A DNA stretch of 64,000 bases from JBDHWG01 sp046328505 (GTDB taxonomy: Bacteria > Chloroflexota > Anaerolineae > Epilineales > JAHCIE01). Made by a program: the position numbers and the translations under genes. The stretch is taken from positions 124,001-188,000 of the forward strand of contig JAXLWL010000004.1 of NCBI GenBank assembly GCA_046328505.1, given 5' to 3'. This document shows, in pieces, positions 1 to 7,863 of the stretch. Each line of letters begins with the position of its first letter. The stretch's first letter is position 1. Below the pieces are notes generated by a model. The model was given only the letters and a program-made list of their open reading frames with translations, had not been told where the DNA came from and did not search any database.

Positions 1-1
1 C

Positions 2-934
2 CAGGTCTACATCGTGGCGGCGGTGGCGGGGGTTCTGACGGTGTTCTTCGACGTAGCGTACCGCTCGTTCCTGCCGTCGCTGGTCAAGCGCGAAGAGCTG
101 GTGGAGGGGAATAGTAAGCTCGGCGCGAGCAGCGCCATCGCCGAGGTCGGCGGGCCGCCGCTGGCCGGCGTCCTCATCCAGCTCCTGACCGCGCCTATCG
201 CCATCCTGTTCGACGCCCTATCGTTCGTCGTCTCGGCGGTGAGCATCTGGATGATTCGCGTGGCCGAGCCGCCCCACGCGCCGGTCGAGGAGCCGAGCCT
301 GGTGCGGGAGATTCGTGAGGGCATCGAGGTGACGGTGCGCGACCCGACGCTGCGCGCTCTGCTCGGCTCCGGGGCGACGCGCGCCTTCTTCGGGGCGTTC
401 TTCGGCACGCTCTACAGTCTGTTCGCCATCCGCGACCTGGGCATTCAGCCGGGGCCGCTCGGCTTCCTGATCGGGTTGGGCGGTGTCGGGGCGCTGATCG
501 GCGCGGTGTTGGTGGGGCCGACGGTGAGGCGGCTCGGCCAGGGGCCGGCGATGGTGTGGACGCTGCTCTTTGGCGGGGTGTTCGGGCTGTGCGTGCCGCT
601 GGCCGGCTGGCTGACGGCGTACGCCGTGCCGCTGCTGGCGGTGGCGCAGCTCTTCGGCGACGGCCTGCTGACGATCTACATGATCGTCGCTATCAGCCTG
701 CGCCAGACCATTGTGCCGCAGGCGCTATTGGGGCGGGCGACGGCGAGCGTCAACGTCGTCCTGGGCGGAATGACGCTGGTCGGCTCGCTCATCGCGGGCG
801 TGCTGGCCGAACGCATCGGGATGCGGACGGCGTTGCTGCTGGCGATGTCCGGCTCGATCCTATCGGTGCTGTGGCTGCTGTTCTCGCCCGTGCGCGATCT
901 GCGCGAGCACACTGTAACGGCGGAGGAGGTATAA
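2..934 (+). CDS. MFS-type drug/siderophore exporter, 5'-truncated by the window
   Basis: The reading frame is open to the left edge, so the N-terminus is missing. About 310 residues are visible, with seven or eight hydrophobic segments separated by short basic loops. The stretch YRSFLPSLVKREEL followed by AEVGGPPLAGVL is typical of the MFS_3 (EntS/macrolide-efflux-like) branch of the major facilitator superfamily, which exports small molecules by proton antiport across the inner membrane. The substrate cannot be told. The gene ends with TAA just before a hairpin and converges on feoA. Confidence 0.85.
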   Translation, partial: QVYIVAAVAGVLTVFFDVAYRSFLPSLVKREELVEGNSKLGASSAIAEVGGPPLAGVLIQLLTAPIAILFDALSFVVSAVSIWMIRVAEPPHAPVEEPSLVREIREGIEVTVRDPTLRALLGSGATRAFFGAFFGTLYSLFAIRDLGIQPGPLGFLIGLGGVGALIGAVLVGPTVRRLGQGPAMVWTLLFGGVFGLCVPLAGWLTAYAVPLLAVAQLFGDGLLTIYMIVAISLRQTIVPQALLGRATASVNVVLGGMTLVGSLIAGVLAERIGMRTALLLAMSGSILSVLWLLFSPVRDLREHTVTAEEV

Positions 935-978
935 AGCACGAACGCCCCGGCCGAGGCCGAGGCGCTGTGCTCGCGGAG

Positions 979-1011
979 GCATCACCGACTAGGCGAACCG
1001 AGCGGTGATGC
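979..1011. terminator. Hairpin between convergent MFS and feo genes
   Basis: A perfect 9-bp inverted repeat (GCATCACCG and CGGTGATGC) with a 15-nt loop lies 45 nt after the MFS stop and 130 nt from the end of feoA. It has no U-tract, so termination activity is an inference from its place between converging genes. Confidence 0.45.
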
Positions 1012-1142
1012 TCCGGCTACTACTGTCGTATTCCATGAGCATCACCTCCTGCGATTTAGGATAGCAGAGGATAAACCGCGAACGATATAAATTGTCGGTG
1101 TGCCATTCAATGGAGATATTATCCGCGAAACTTCAGCGTTTG

Positions 1143-1586
1143 TCAAGGGAATGATGAGTGAATTTTTGGCGCGACAAAGATTTCGGCCGCGACCGAGGTG
1201 TCCAGGGCCAGATCCGTCTCGGCGATGCGCACAATGGGGACGGGCCGCGTCTGGCGCAGGCGCACCGTCATCCCCGGCAGCAGCCCGAAGTGGCTGAGGT
1301 GCAGCGTCTGATCGGGGTGGCTCTCGCCGACGCTGACAACCTGCGCTTCTTGCCCAGGCCGAAGCTGGAGCAGCGGAATCGCGCCGTCCTCCCGCGCTGT
1401 GATGGGGGCTTCGCGCTTGCCGACGAGGCGCTGCACCCAGCCGAGGAAGGCCGAGCGCTGGGGGTTCACGGTGGAGTAGCCGCAGCGCGGGCAGCATACC
1501 ACGGCGCAGTTCGGGCTGAGCGGGCACGAGGCGTGACACGCCATTCCCTCCGCGTCGAACTCATAGCCACACATGGCGCAGCGCAT
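1143..1586 (-). CDS. feoA: FeoA-domain protein with an N-terminal eight-cysteine domain
   Basis: 147 residues. The C-terminal part (about 65-147) is a FeoA SH3-like domain (LLQLRPGQEAQVV, HFGLLPGMTVRL, AAEIFVAP), the usual partner of FeoB in ferrous-iron uptake. The first 35 residues carry eight cysteines (positions 3, 6, 17, 21, 27, 31, 32 and 35), enough for zinc or Fe-S binding; plain FeoA is only about 75-85 residues. The start was set at the ATG giving MRCAMCGYEF, 2 nt after the feoB stop; a longer upstream extension would only be a shadow frame inside feoB. The pair is clearly one transcription unit. Metal binding by the extra domain is inference. Confidence 0.85.
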   Translation of the reverse strand: MRCAMCGYEFDAEGMACHASCPLSPNCAVVCCPRCGYSTVNPQRSAFLGWVQRLVGKREAPITAREDGAIPLLQLRPGQEAQVVSVGESHPDQTLHLSHFGLLPGMTVRLRQTRPVPIVRIAETDLALDTSVAAEIFVAPKIHSSFP

Positions 1587-1588
1587 AC

Positions 1589-3550
1589 TCAACCTCCCAC
1601 AATCCGGTGCACAATCCCGCCGACCAGGAACGCGAACGGGAAGACGAAGGCGACGATGGCGAGGCCGACGCGCCAGCCGTGCTCCTTGATCATCATCAGG
1701 ACGGTGGCGACGCACGGCACGAACAGGGTAATGACCACCAGGCTGACGAGCACCTGGTCCGGCGTCATCGTCCCCGCGCGCACCATCTCGAACAGGCCGA
1801 CCGCCCCATAGTCGCGGCGGAGGAAGCCGAGCAGGAAGATGCTGGCCGTCTCCGGCGGCAGCCCGAGCCAGCCCACGACGAGAGGCGACATAAGCGTCTC
1901 GATGATGGCGAGGACGCCGGTGCGGGCCAGGACCCAGAGGAACGCCGTCGCCAGCAGGAATAGCGGGACAACCTCCTTGAGATACCACTCGACGCGCGTC
2001 AGGGTCTTGAGCAGCAGGTTGTCGACTTGGGGCAGGCGCAAGGGCGGTAGCTCCAGGATGAGGTCCGAGCGGCCGCCGGGGATGAGCCGCGACGCCAGCC
2101 AGCCGACGAGCAGGAGGACGCCGAGCATCACCCCGGCCCAGATCATGACGGCGCCCGGCGTGAGCCAGCTCACCAGCGCCAGGATGACGCCGAGCTGCGC
2201 CGAGCAGGGGATGCTGAGGGCCAGGAGCAGAGTCGCCAGGAGGCGCTCCTTGCGCGTGCCGAGGATGCGCGTTGTCATCGTCGCCATGGTGACGCAGCCG
2301 AGGCCGAGCACCATGGGCAGGACGGCCTTGCCGTTCAGACCGATGACGCGGAAGCCGCGGTTGACCATGACGGCCAGGCGCGGCAGGTAGCCGGAATCTT
2401 CGAGGATGCCGAACGCCAGGAAGAATGTGGCGACGATGGGCAGGACGATGCCGAAGCCGTAGGCCAGGCCGACCGTGATAAGCCCGTACTCGCCGACGAG
2501 GAAGTCCTGCACGATGGGGATGGGTACGTAGGTCTGCAGGAACGACGTGACCGCCGGGCTGATCCACTCCCCGAACACGGTTCCCTGTACCCAGTTCACC
2601 ATCGTTCCCGCGCCGAACTCGCCGACGAACTTGTAGACGAGGAAGATCATGAGCAGGACGATGGGCCAGCCGATGAACGGGTGGACCGTCCAGCCATCTA
2701 GCCGCTGCTGCCACGTGACAGCCTCGCCGTCTTCGCGCAGGCACACATCTGAGACAATGTCCGTGACCGTTTGCCAGCGCTCCTGGGTAATCACGTGGGA
2801 GAGGGGGCGGCCGAATTGCGCCTTCGCTTCCTCCCGCGCGTGCTCTACGGCCGCCATTGCGCCGGCGCCGAGGGCCAGGCCGAGCGCGGCGTCGCTCTCG
2901 CCCGCGAGCAGCATCACGGCGCGACCGCGTCGCCCCGGCAGGTCCGCCGGCAGCACGGCTTCGACGGCTGACAAACCCTGCTCGATGACCGAGTCGTAGG
3001 CAGGGCGGAAATGCGGCACGGCGGCATGGGAGAGATTGGCGACCAGGTTGTCCACGCCCTCGCCGCGTGTCGCGATGGTCGGAACGACCGGGATGCCCAG
3101 GTGTTCGCCCAGCCGGCCGTAGTCGATGTGGATGCCCTGGCGCCGCGCCTCGTCGGTCATGTTGAGGTCGAGGAGCAGCGGCGCGTCCATCTCGGCGAAC
3201 TGGAGGGTGAGGAACAGCGCGCGGGCCAGGTTCTTGGCGTCGCCGACCTGCACGACGGCATCGGGCTGGCGTTGCAGGAGCAGGTCGCGCGTGACGCGCT
3301 CGTCGTCCGAAAGCGAGGTGAGGCTGTTGATGCCCGGCGCGTCCACGACGGTGGCGCGTCGCCCATCTAGGACGGCCTGACCCTGCGACACCTCGACGGT
3401 CGTGCCGGGGTAATTGGAGACGGTGACATAACGGCCGGTCAGCCGCTTGAAGAGGACAGACTTCCCGACGTTAGGATGCCCGGCCAGGATTATCAGGGGA
3501 TCGATGGCGCTCATGGGGAGCGCCGCCTCAGAGTGGCAGGTCATGATCAC
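1589..3550 (-). CDS. feoB: Ferrous iron transporter B
   Basis: 653 residues, inner-membrane Fe(II) transporter with a cytoplasmic GTPase. G1 GHPNVGKS (about residue 24), G2 YPGTT, G3 DAPG and G4 NMTD are all present, followed by a helical spacer and eight to ten membrane segments with gate motifs (LGLGCVTMATMTTR, RDYGAVGLFEM). The canonical gate cysteine is kept. A second possible start 12 codons in (MSAIDPL, position 3514) fits the usual N-terminus better. feoA follows 2 nt downstream. Confidence 0.95.
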   Translation of the reverse strand: MIMTCHSEAALPMSAIDPLIILAGHPNVGKSVLFKRLTGRYVTVSNYPGTTVEVSQGQAVLDGRRATVVDAPGINSLTSLSDDERVTRDLLLQRQPDAVVQVGDAKNLARALFLTLQFAEMDAPLLLDLNMTDEARRQGIHIDYGRLGEHLGIPVVPTIATRGEGVDNLVANLSHAAVPHFRPAYDSVIEQGLSAVEAVLPADLPGRRGRAVMLLAGESDAALGLALGAGAMAAVEHAREEAKAQFGRPLSHVITQERWQTVTDIVSDVCLREDGEAVTWQQRLDGWTVHPFIGWPIVLLMIFLVYKFVGEFGAGTMVNWVQGTVFGEWISPAVTSFLQTYVPIPIVQDFLVGEYGLITVGLAYGFGIVLPIVATFFLAFGILEDSGYLPRLAVMVNRGFRVIGLNGKAVLPMVLGLGCVTMATMTTRILGTRKERLLATLLLALSIPCSAQLGVILALVSWLTPGAVMIWAGVMLGVLLLVGWLASRLIPGGRSDLILELPPLRLPQVDNLLLKTLTRVEWYLKEVVPLFLLATAFLWVLARTGVLAIIETLMSPLVVGWLGLPPETASIFLLGFLRRDYGAVGLFEMVRAGTMTPDQVLVSLVVITLFVPCVATVLMMIKEHGWRVGLAIVAFVFPFAFLVGGIVHRIVGG

Positions 3551-3573
3551 CTATGGCCCTTGTAGTATGAGCA

Positions 3574-3592
3574 AGGGTTCTTATGAGACCCT
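3574..3592. promoter_or_regulatory. Inverted repeat upstream of feoB
   Basis: AGGGT, 9 nt, ACCCT forms a symmetric 19-bp site 24 nt upstream of the feoB start. Position suggests an operator for a metal-responsive repressor. It does not match the Fur box or IdeR box I know, so regulator identity is open. Confidence 0.25.
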
Positions 3593-3756
3593 ATACCCTC
3601 TATTGTAGAGCGGTTGTCGCTGCCTGACTATGACATGCGTCATAGCGCCGAGACGGCATTCTTGCTCAACAAGGTACCACAATGATACTCCAGAATGGTT
3701 CTGGCAGCATTGAAATCTGCCTCTTTCTGAGTGAAGGAATCTCCACTTGTTTGGAC

Positions 3757-3785
3757 TTGACAAGCCACCTGGAACGGGATATACT
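3757..3785 (+). promoter_or_regulatory. Sigma-70-type promoter of the lysine operon
   Basis: TTGACA at 3757-3762, a 17-bp spacer and TATACT at 3780-3785: 11 of 12 positions agree with consensus, notable in GC-rich DNA. Transcription would begin near 3792, leaving a leader of about 240 nt before homocitrate synthase. The rest of the 3551-4034 gap holds only this leader and the feoB upstream site. Confidence 0.7.
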
Positions 3786-3813
3786 GGCTGCAATCAATCG
3801 CGAGGCCATTTCG

Positions 3814-3891
3814 ATGCACCCATTCGCGGCTCCCCAGCTGAAAGCCAACGTTCACGGCGCTAAAAAAGCGGCGTTGCTTCCGTCTGGGTAG
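3814..3891 (+). CDS. Possible leader peptide with tandem lysine codons
   Basis: A 25-codon ORF begins about 22 nt after the predicted transcription start, preceded by GAGG with 8-nt spacing. It has lysine at codons 10, 17 and 18; the last two form an AAAAAA run that sits in the loop of a hairpin with stem CAACG (3846-3850) and CGTTG (3872-3876). The stop at 3889 lies 33 nt before the first terminator. This is the layout of a ribosome-mediated attenuator, and the operon makes lysine. Three lysines in 25 is only mild enrichment, so the claim is a hypothesis. Confidence 0.45.
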   Translation: MHPFAAPQLKANVHGAKKAALLPSG

Positions 3892-3923
3892 TCCCTGCCT
3901 CGTGGCTTGACAGAGTCGCATGC

Positions 3924-3957
3924 CTGGCTCCCCGGACGGATCGGGGAGCCAGTTTTT
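3924..3957 (+). terminator. Leader terminator 1 of the lysine operon
   Basis: An 11-bp perfect stem (CTGGCTCCCCG with CGGGGAGCCAG), 7-nt loop and TTTTT. The 8-mer GGCTCCCC of its left arm also occurs at 3828-3835 inside the leader peptide, so the right arm could pair there instead, giving an antiterminator-like alternative. Confidence 0.75.
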
Positions 3958-3962
3958 GTTGT

Positions 3963-3994
3963 GCGCCTGGCTCTCATGACCCAGGCGCTTTTTT
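3963..3994 (+). terminator. Leader terminator 2 of the lysine operon
   Basis: An 8-bp stem (GCGCCTGG with CCAGGCGC), 10-nt loop and six Ts, ending 40 nt before the homocitrate synthase start. It shares the 9-mer GCCTGGCTC with terminator 1, so arms of the two hairpins can exchange partners. Confidence 0.75.
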
Positions 3995-4034
3995 GTTTGT
4001 GCGCGGGCGGCGCACAACCTCATAGGAGGGACCA

Positions 4035-5210
4035 ATGCCTCTCGACCACTGGAATATCATCGAGTCGACCCTGCGCGAGGGCGAGCAGTTCGTCGGCGCT
4101 AACTTCACGACCCAGCAGAAGATCCGCATCGCCGAGGCGCTCAATGAGTTCGGCGTCGAGTACATCGAGCTGACCTCGCCCCTGGCGTCGCCGATGAGCG
4201 AGGCCGACGCCCGCGCCATCGCCGGTCTCGGTCTGCGCACGCGCATCCTGACCCATATCCGCTGCGCCAAGGAGGACGCGTTGCGCGCCCTGGACACCGG
4301 CGTGGACGGCATTGACACTGTCATTGGGACATCCTCCTACCTGCGCCAGTTCAGCCACGGCAAGTCCATCGACCAGATCGTGGACCTGGCCGCCGAGGTA
4401 CTGACGTTCATCCGCGAGCAGGCGCCCAACGTCGAGCTGCGCTTCAGCACCGAGGACTCCTTCCGCAGCGACGAGTCCGACCTGTTCCGCGTCTACCTGG
4501 CCGTCGACCGGCTGGGCGTCGTGGACCGCGTCGGCATCGCCGATACCGTGGGCGTCGCCACGCCGACTCAGGTCTACCGTCTCGTGAGCACGCTGCGCCG
4601 CCTGGTGCGCTGCGACATCGAGTTCCACGGCCACAACGACTCGGGCTGCGCCATTGCCAACTCATACGCGGCGCTCGAGGGCGGCGCGACGCACATCGAC
4701 ACATCAATTCTCGGCATCGGCGAGCGCAACGGCATCACGCCGCTCGGCGGTTTCGTGGCGCGCATGTACACCCTCGACCGCGCTGCCGTTCGCGGCAAGT
4801 ACCGCCTGGACATGCTGCATGACCTGGATGCGATGGTGGCGGACATGGTGGGCATCGGTATCCCGTTCAACAACTACGTGACGGGCATCACGGCGTTCAC
4901 CCACAAGGCGGGCATCCACGCCAAGGCCATCCTCAACAACCCTGAGACCTACGAGGCGCTGGACCCGACGGATTTCGGCCTGACGCGCTACGTCAGCATC
5001 GCCCACCGCCTCACGGGCTGGAACGCCATCAAGGACCGCGCCGAGCAGCTCGGCCTGGACCTGACCGACGACCAGATCAAGGTTGTCACCGGCCACATCA
5101 AGGCGCTGGCCGACGAGAAGCCTCTGGAACTGAACGACGTGGACGACGTCCTGCGCCGCTGGGCCGCCTATGTCGCGCCTGAGTCGCTAGTCAGCGTGAG
5201 CGAGGCATAG
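4035..5210 (+). CDS. hcs: Homocitrate synthase
   Basis: 391 residues; condenses 2-oxoglutarate with acetyl-CoA to homocitrate, first step of the alpha-aminoadipate lysine pathway. STLREGEQF near residue 10 supplies the catalytic Arg and Glu of the DRE-TIM family, and EFHGHND (about residue 197) supplies the metal-binding His pair. The sequence follows Thermus homocitrate synthase closely along its length (VASP/LASP, DTVGVATP, GIGERNGITPLGG, HKAGIHAKAI), more than isopropylmalate synthase, and lacks the LeuA C-terminal regulatory domain. RBS AGGAGGG precedes the ATG. First gene of the lysine operon. Confidence 0.93.
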   Translation: MPLDHWNIIESTLREGEQFVGANFTTQQKIRIAEALNEFGVEYIELTSPLASPMSEADARAIAGLGLRTRILTHIRCAKEDALRALDTGVDGIDTVIGTSSYLRQFSHGKSIDQIVDLAAEVLTFIREQAPNVELRFSTEDSFRSDESDLFRVYLAVDRLGVVDRVGIADTVGVATPTQVYRLVSTLRRLVRCDIEFHGHNDSGCAIANSYAALEGGATHIDTSILGIGERNGITPLGGFVARMYTLDRAAVRGKYRLDMLHDLDAMVADMVGIGIPFNNYVTGITAFTHKAGIHAKAILNNPETYEALDPTDFGLTRYVSIAHRLTGWNAIKDRAEQLGLDLTDDQIKVVTGHIKALADEKPLELNDVDDVLRRWAAYVAPESLVSVSEA

Positions 5211-5229
5211 CATCCTCCGGGAGATACAC

Positions 5230-6525
5230 GTGAAGACATTCGCTGAGAAGGCCCTGGCCCGCGCCGCCGGGCTGTCTGAGGTCGTCGCCGGGCAGATTGT
5301 GGATGCCCGGCCCGATGTGGCGTTGAGCCACGACAACACCGCGCCCATCTCGCGCACATTCTACAGCCTGGGCATCAAGAAGGTGCGCTACCCGGATCGC
5401 CTGGCGTTCACCATGGACCACGCCGTTCCCGCGCCGACGACGGCCCACGCCCAGAACCACGTCGACACGCGCCGCTTCGCGGCCGAGCAGGGCGTCACCA
5501 ACGTGTTCGAGGTTGGCCGCGGCATCTGCCACCAGGTGCTCAGCGAGGAGGCGATCGTCCTGCCGGGGCAGACCATCCTCGGCGCGGACAGCCACACGCC
5601 GCACTTCGGCTGGCTCGGCGCATTCGGCGCCGGCGTCGGCCGCAGCGAGATGGCCGCTATCTGGGCGACAGGTGAGCTATGGCTGCGCGTGCCGGAGAGC
5701 ATGCACATCCAGGTCGACGGCGTCTGGCCGGCGGGTGTGACCTCCAAGGACTTCTGCCTGAAGGTGATCGGCGACCTGGGCGCGGACGGCGGCCTGTACT
5801 ACTCCGTGGAGTTCCACGGGCCGGCCATCAGCGCCCTGAGCCTGGACAGCCGCGCCGTTATCCCGAACATGATGGCCGAGATGGGCGCGAAGAACGCCTA
5901 CCTCCCGCCCGACGACGCCATCTTCGACTATCTCGCCCCGCGCCGCGCCCGCCACACGGGGCGAACAGATGTCGCGGTTGTGCGCGAAGAGATTGTCGCC
6001 GGCGCTCTGTACCCCGATGCCGGCGCCACGTACGGCGTCGAGCGCAGCTACGACGTCAGCGCACTGGAACCTATGCTTGCCCTCCCGCACCGCGTCGATA
6101 AGGTCGCGCCGCTATCGCAGGTGCGCGGCACGCCCGTTCAGCAGGCATTCGTCGGCACATGCACCAATGGGCGGCTGGAGGACCTGGAGGCGGCGGCGCG
6201 GGTTGTTCGCGGCAAGCGCGTCGCGCCCGGCACGCGGCTGCTGGTCATCCCGGCGTCGAGCGAGGTTTACCTGGCCGCGCTGCGCTCGGGGGCCATCGAG
6301 GCGCTGATGGAGGCCGGGGCAAGCATCGGCACGCCCGGCTGCGGGCCGTGCATGGGCAACCACATGGGCATTCCGGCCCCGCACGAAGTGACCATCAGCT
6401 CGGCCAACCGCAACTTCCAGGGGCGGATGGGGACTCGCGATGCCGAGATCTACCTCGCCAACCCGGCCGTCGTCGCGGCGACCGCCATCGCGGGCTATAT
6501 CGTCGACCCGCGCGAACTTGAATGA
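5230..6525 (+). CDS. lysT: Homoaconitase large subunit LysT
   Basis: 431 residues, LeuC/aconitase family. With LysU it isomerises homocitrate to homoisocitrate through homoaconitate using a [4Fe-4S] cluster. Cluster ligands are visible as FVGTCTNGR (about 311) and GTPGCGPCMGNH (about 371 and 374). The N-terminal DHAVPAP region is typical. The start is a GTG 19 nt after hcs. Isopropylmalate isomerase is the alternative reading, but the neighbours decide for lysine. Confidence 0.9.
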   Translation: MKTFAEKALARAAGLSEVVAGQIVDARPDVALSHDNTAPISRTFYSLGIKKVRYPDRLAFTMDHAVPAPTTAHAQNHVDTRRFAAEQGVTNVFEVGRGICHQVLSEEAIVLPGQTILGADSHTPHFGWLGAFGAGVGRSEMAAIWATGELWLRVPESMHIQVDGVWPAGVTSKDFCLKVIGDLGADGGLYYSVEFHGPAISALSLDSRAVIPNMMAEMGAKNAYLPPDDAIFDYLAPRRARHTGRTDVAVVREEIVAGALYPDAGATYGVERSYDVSALEPMLALPHRVDKVAPLSQVRGTPVQQAFVGTCTNGRLEDLEAAARVVRGKRVAPGTRLLVIPASSEVYLAALRSGAIEALMEAGASIGTPGCGPCMGNHMGIPAPHEVTISSANRNFQGRMGTRDAEIYLANPAVVAATAIAGYIVDPRELE

Positions 6526-6528
6526 GCT

Positions 6529-6586
6529 GTCACTCTGAGCGGAGCGAAGAGTCCCCGACGGGATGCTTCGTTGCACTCAGCATGAC
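6529..6586. repeat. Short palindromic repeat between lysT and lysU
   Basis: GTCACTCTGAGCGGAGCGAAG and, inverted, GCTTCG...CTCAGCATGAC. It is a divergent relative of the GTCATTGCGAGC repeats seen elsewhere in the window and lies inside the operon, where it may form an mRNA hairpin. Confidence 0.6.
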
Positions 6587-6604
6587 GAGCCAACAGGAGG
6601 GTGC

Positions 6605-7108
6605 ATGATTCTCCGCGGCCGAGCGTGGAAGTATGGCGACGACGTGAACACCGACGTCATCTTTCCGGGCAAGTACACCTATAATGTCAACGATCCGAAG
6701 GAAATGGCGAAGCACGCTCTGGAGGACCTGGACCCGTCATTCGCGGGGCAGGTGCAGCCGGGCGACATCGTTGTCGGCGGCAAGAACTGGGGCAACGGCA
6801 GCTCGCGCGAGCAGGCAGTCGTCGCACTGCGCGCCGCCGGCGTTACGGCCGTCATCGCCGTCTCCATCGCCCGCATCTACTTTCGCAACGCCGTCAACAA
6901 CGGCCTGCTGCCGGTCATCTGCCCTGCTGCCGTCGCGGCCATCCAGCCGGGCGAGACGGTCGAAATCGACACCGAGCGCCACGTCGTGCGCTGCGCGGCT
7001 GGCGAGTTCGACTTCCCGCCCCTGTCGCCCAGCATCGGCGCGATCCTCGCGGCGGGCGGCCTGATTCCCATGCTCAAGGCCAAGCTCGCGGCGGAGGCGG
7101 CGTCATGA
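6605..7108 (+). CDS. lysU: Homoaconitase small subunit LysU
   Basis: 167 residues, LeuD-type swivel domain that completes the homoaconitase active site with LysT. GGKNWGNGSSREQA is the family signature near residue 60. The ATG at 6605 was chosen because AGGAGG lies 4 nt upstream and the protein then starts MILRGRAWKYGDDVNTDVI, as in homologues; the frame is open further upstream but only through the palindromic repeat. It overlaps the next gene by 4 nt (ATGA). Confidence 0.9.
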   Translation: MILRGRAWKYGDDVNTDVIFPGKYTYNVNDPKEMAKHALEDLDPSFAGQVQPGDIVVGGKNWGNGSSREQAVVALRAAGVTAVIAVSIARIYFRNAVNNGLLPVICPAAVAAIQPGETVEIDTERHVVRCAAGEFDFPPLSPSIGAILAAGGLIPMLKAKLAAEAAS

Positions 7109-7863
7109 CGGATGCGGCGGGCGGCAGCTTCGAGCAGAACCGCGCCTTCTGGGACAGCCGCGCCGACGAGTATCAGGCGCAACACGCCGAGCAGCTCAAC
7201 GAGCGCGAGTGTGTCTGGGGGATGTGGGCGATTCCGGAGAGCGAGCTGCACGTCCTGGGCGACGTGGCCGGTAAGGACATCCTGGAGCTGGGGTGCGGCG
7301 CGGCGCAGTGGTCCATCTTCCTGGCGAAGCGCGGCGCGCGGCCCGTCGGCCTGGACAACTCGGCCAAGCAACTGGAGCACGCCCGCTGGCTGATGGCGGC
7401 TCACGGCGTCGACTTCCCGCTGGTGCATGCCCCGGCCGAGAGCGTGCCGCTGCCGGACGCGAGCTTCGATATCGTCTTCTGCGACCACGGCGGCTTGACC
7501 TGGGGCGACCCGTTCAAGACCGTGCCGGAGGCGGCTCGCCTGCTGCGGCCCGGCGGCCTGCTCGCGTTCAACATGACGAGCATGTGGTGGGAGGTCTGCT
7601 ACAACGAGGAGACCGACGACCTCGACACGCAGCTTCAGCGCCCCTACTTTGGCTGGCGCAGCTGGGACGACGGGCAAAGCGTCAGTTATAATCTTTCCCA
7701 TGGCGACTGGATTCGCCTGTTCCGAGCGAATGGGCTTGTGGTGGAGGACTTCATCGAGCTTCAGCCGCCCCTGGACGCGACCACCACCTACCGCGCCAAT
7801 CTCGGGTGGTCGCGGCAGTGGCCCAGCGAAAACATCTGGAAGGCGCGGAAGGGGAAGTCGTGA
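7105..7863 (+). CDS. Class I SAM-dependent methyltransferase
   Basis: 252 residues. Motif I ILELGCGAAQWSIFLAKRG (about 55-73), an acidic motif II (VGLDNS), and the post-I region FDIVFCDHGG mark a UbiE/Methyltransf_11-type fold; RLLRPGGLLAFN is motif III. The substrate is unknown. It overlaps lysU (ATGA) and the downstream dehydrogenase (GTGA), so it is translationally coupled in the middle of the lysine operon although the known pathway needs no methylation. Either a passenger or an unrecognised modification step. Confidence 0.85.
   Translation: MTDAAGGSFEQNRAFWDSRADEYQAQHAEQLNERECVWGMWAIPESELHVLGDVAGKDILELGCGAAQWSIFLAKRGARPVGLDNSAKQLEHARWLMAAHGVDFPLVHAPAESVPLPDASFDIVFCDHGGLTWGDPFKTVPEAARLLRPGGLLAFNMTSMWWEVCYNEETDDLDTQLQRPYFGWRSWDDGQSVSYNLSHGDWIRLFRANGLVVEDFIELQPPLDATTTYRANLGWSRQWPSENIWKARKGKS

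Noticed and set aside
1143..2744. Long minus-strand frame of 533 codons spanning feoA and half of feoB
   Set aside because: It is feoA joined to an Arg/Pro-rich shadow frame of feoB; ribosome spacing and family length place the FeoA start at 1586.
3792..3923. T-box or lysine riboswitch before homocitrate synthase
   Set aside because: I could not find the T-box core GGGTGG.ACCGCG or lysine-riboswitch core elements; a leader-peptide model fits better.
3640..4035. Minus-strand frame with a DFNAARTIL stretch, recalling the C-terminus of TnpB transposon proteins
   Set aside because: No CxxC zinc pairs, no other TnpB motif in any frame, and the same DNA carries a good promoter, leader ORF and terminators on the plus strand.
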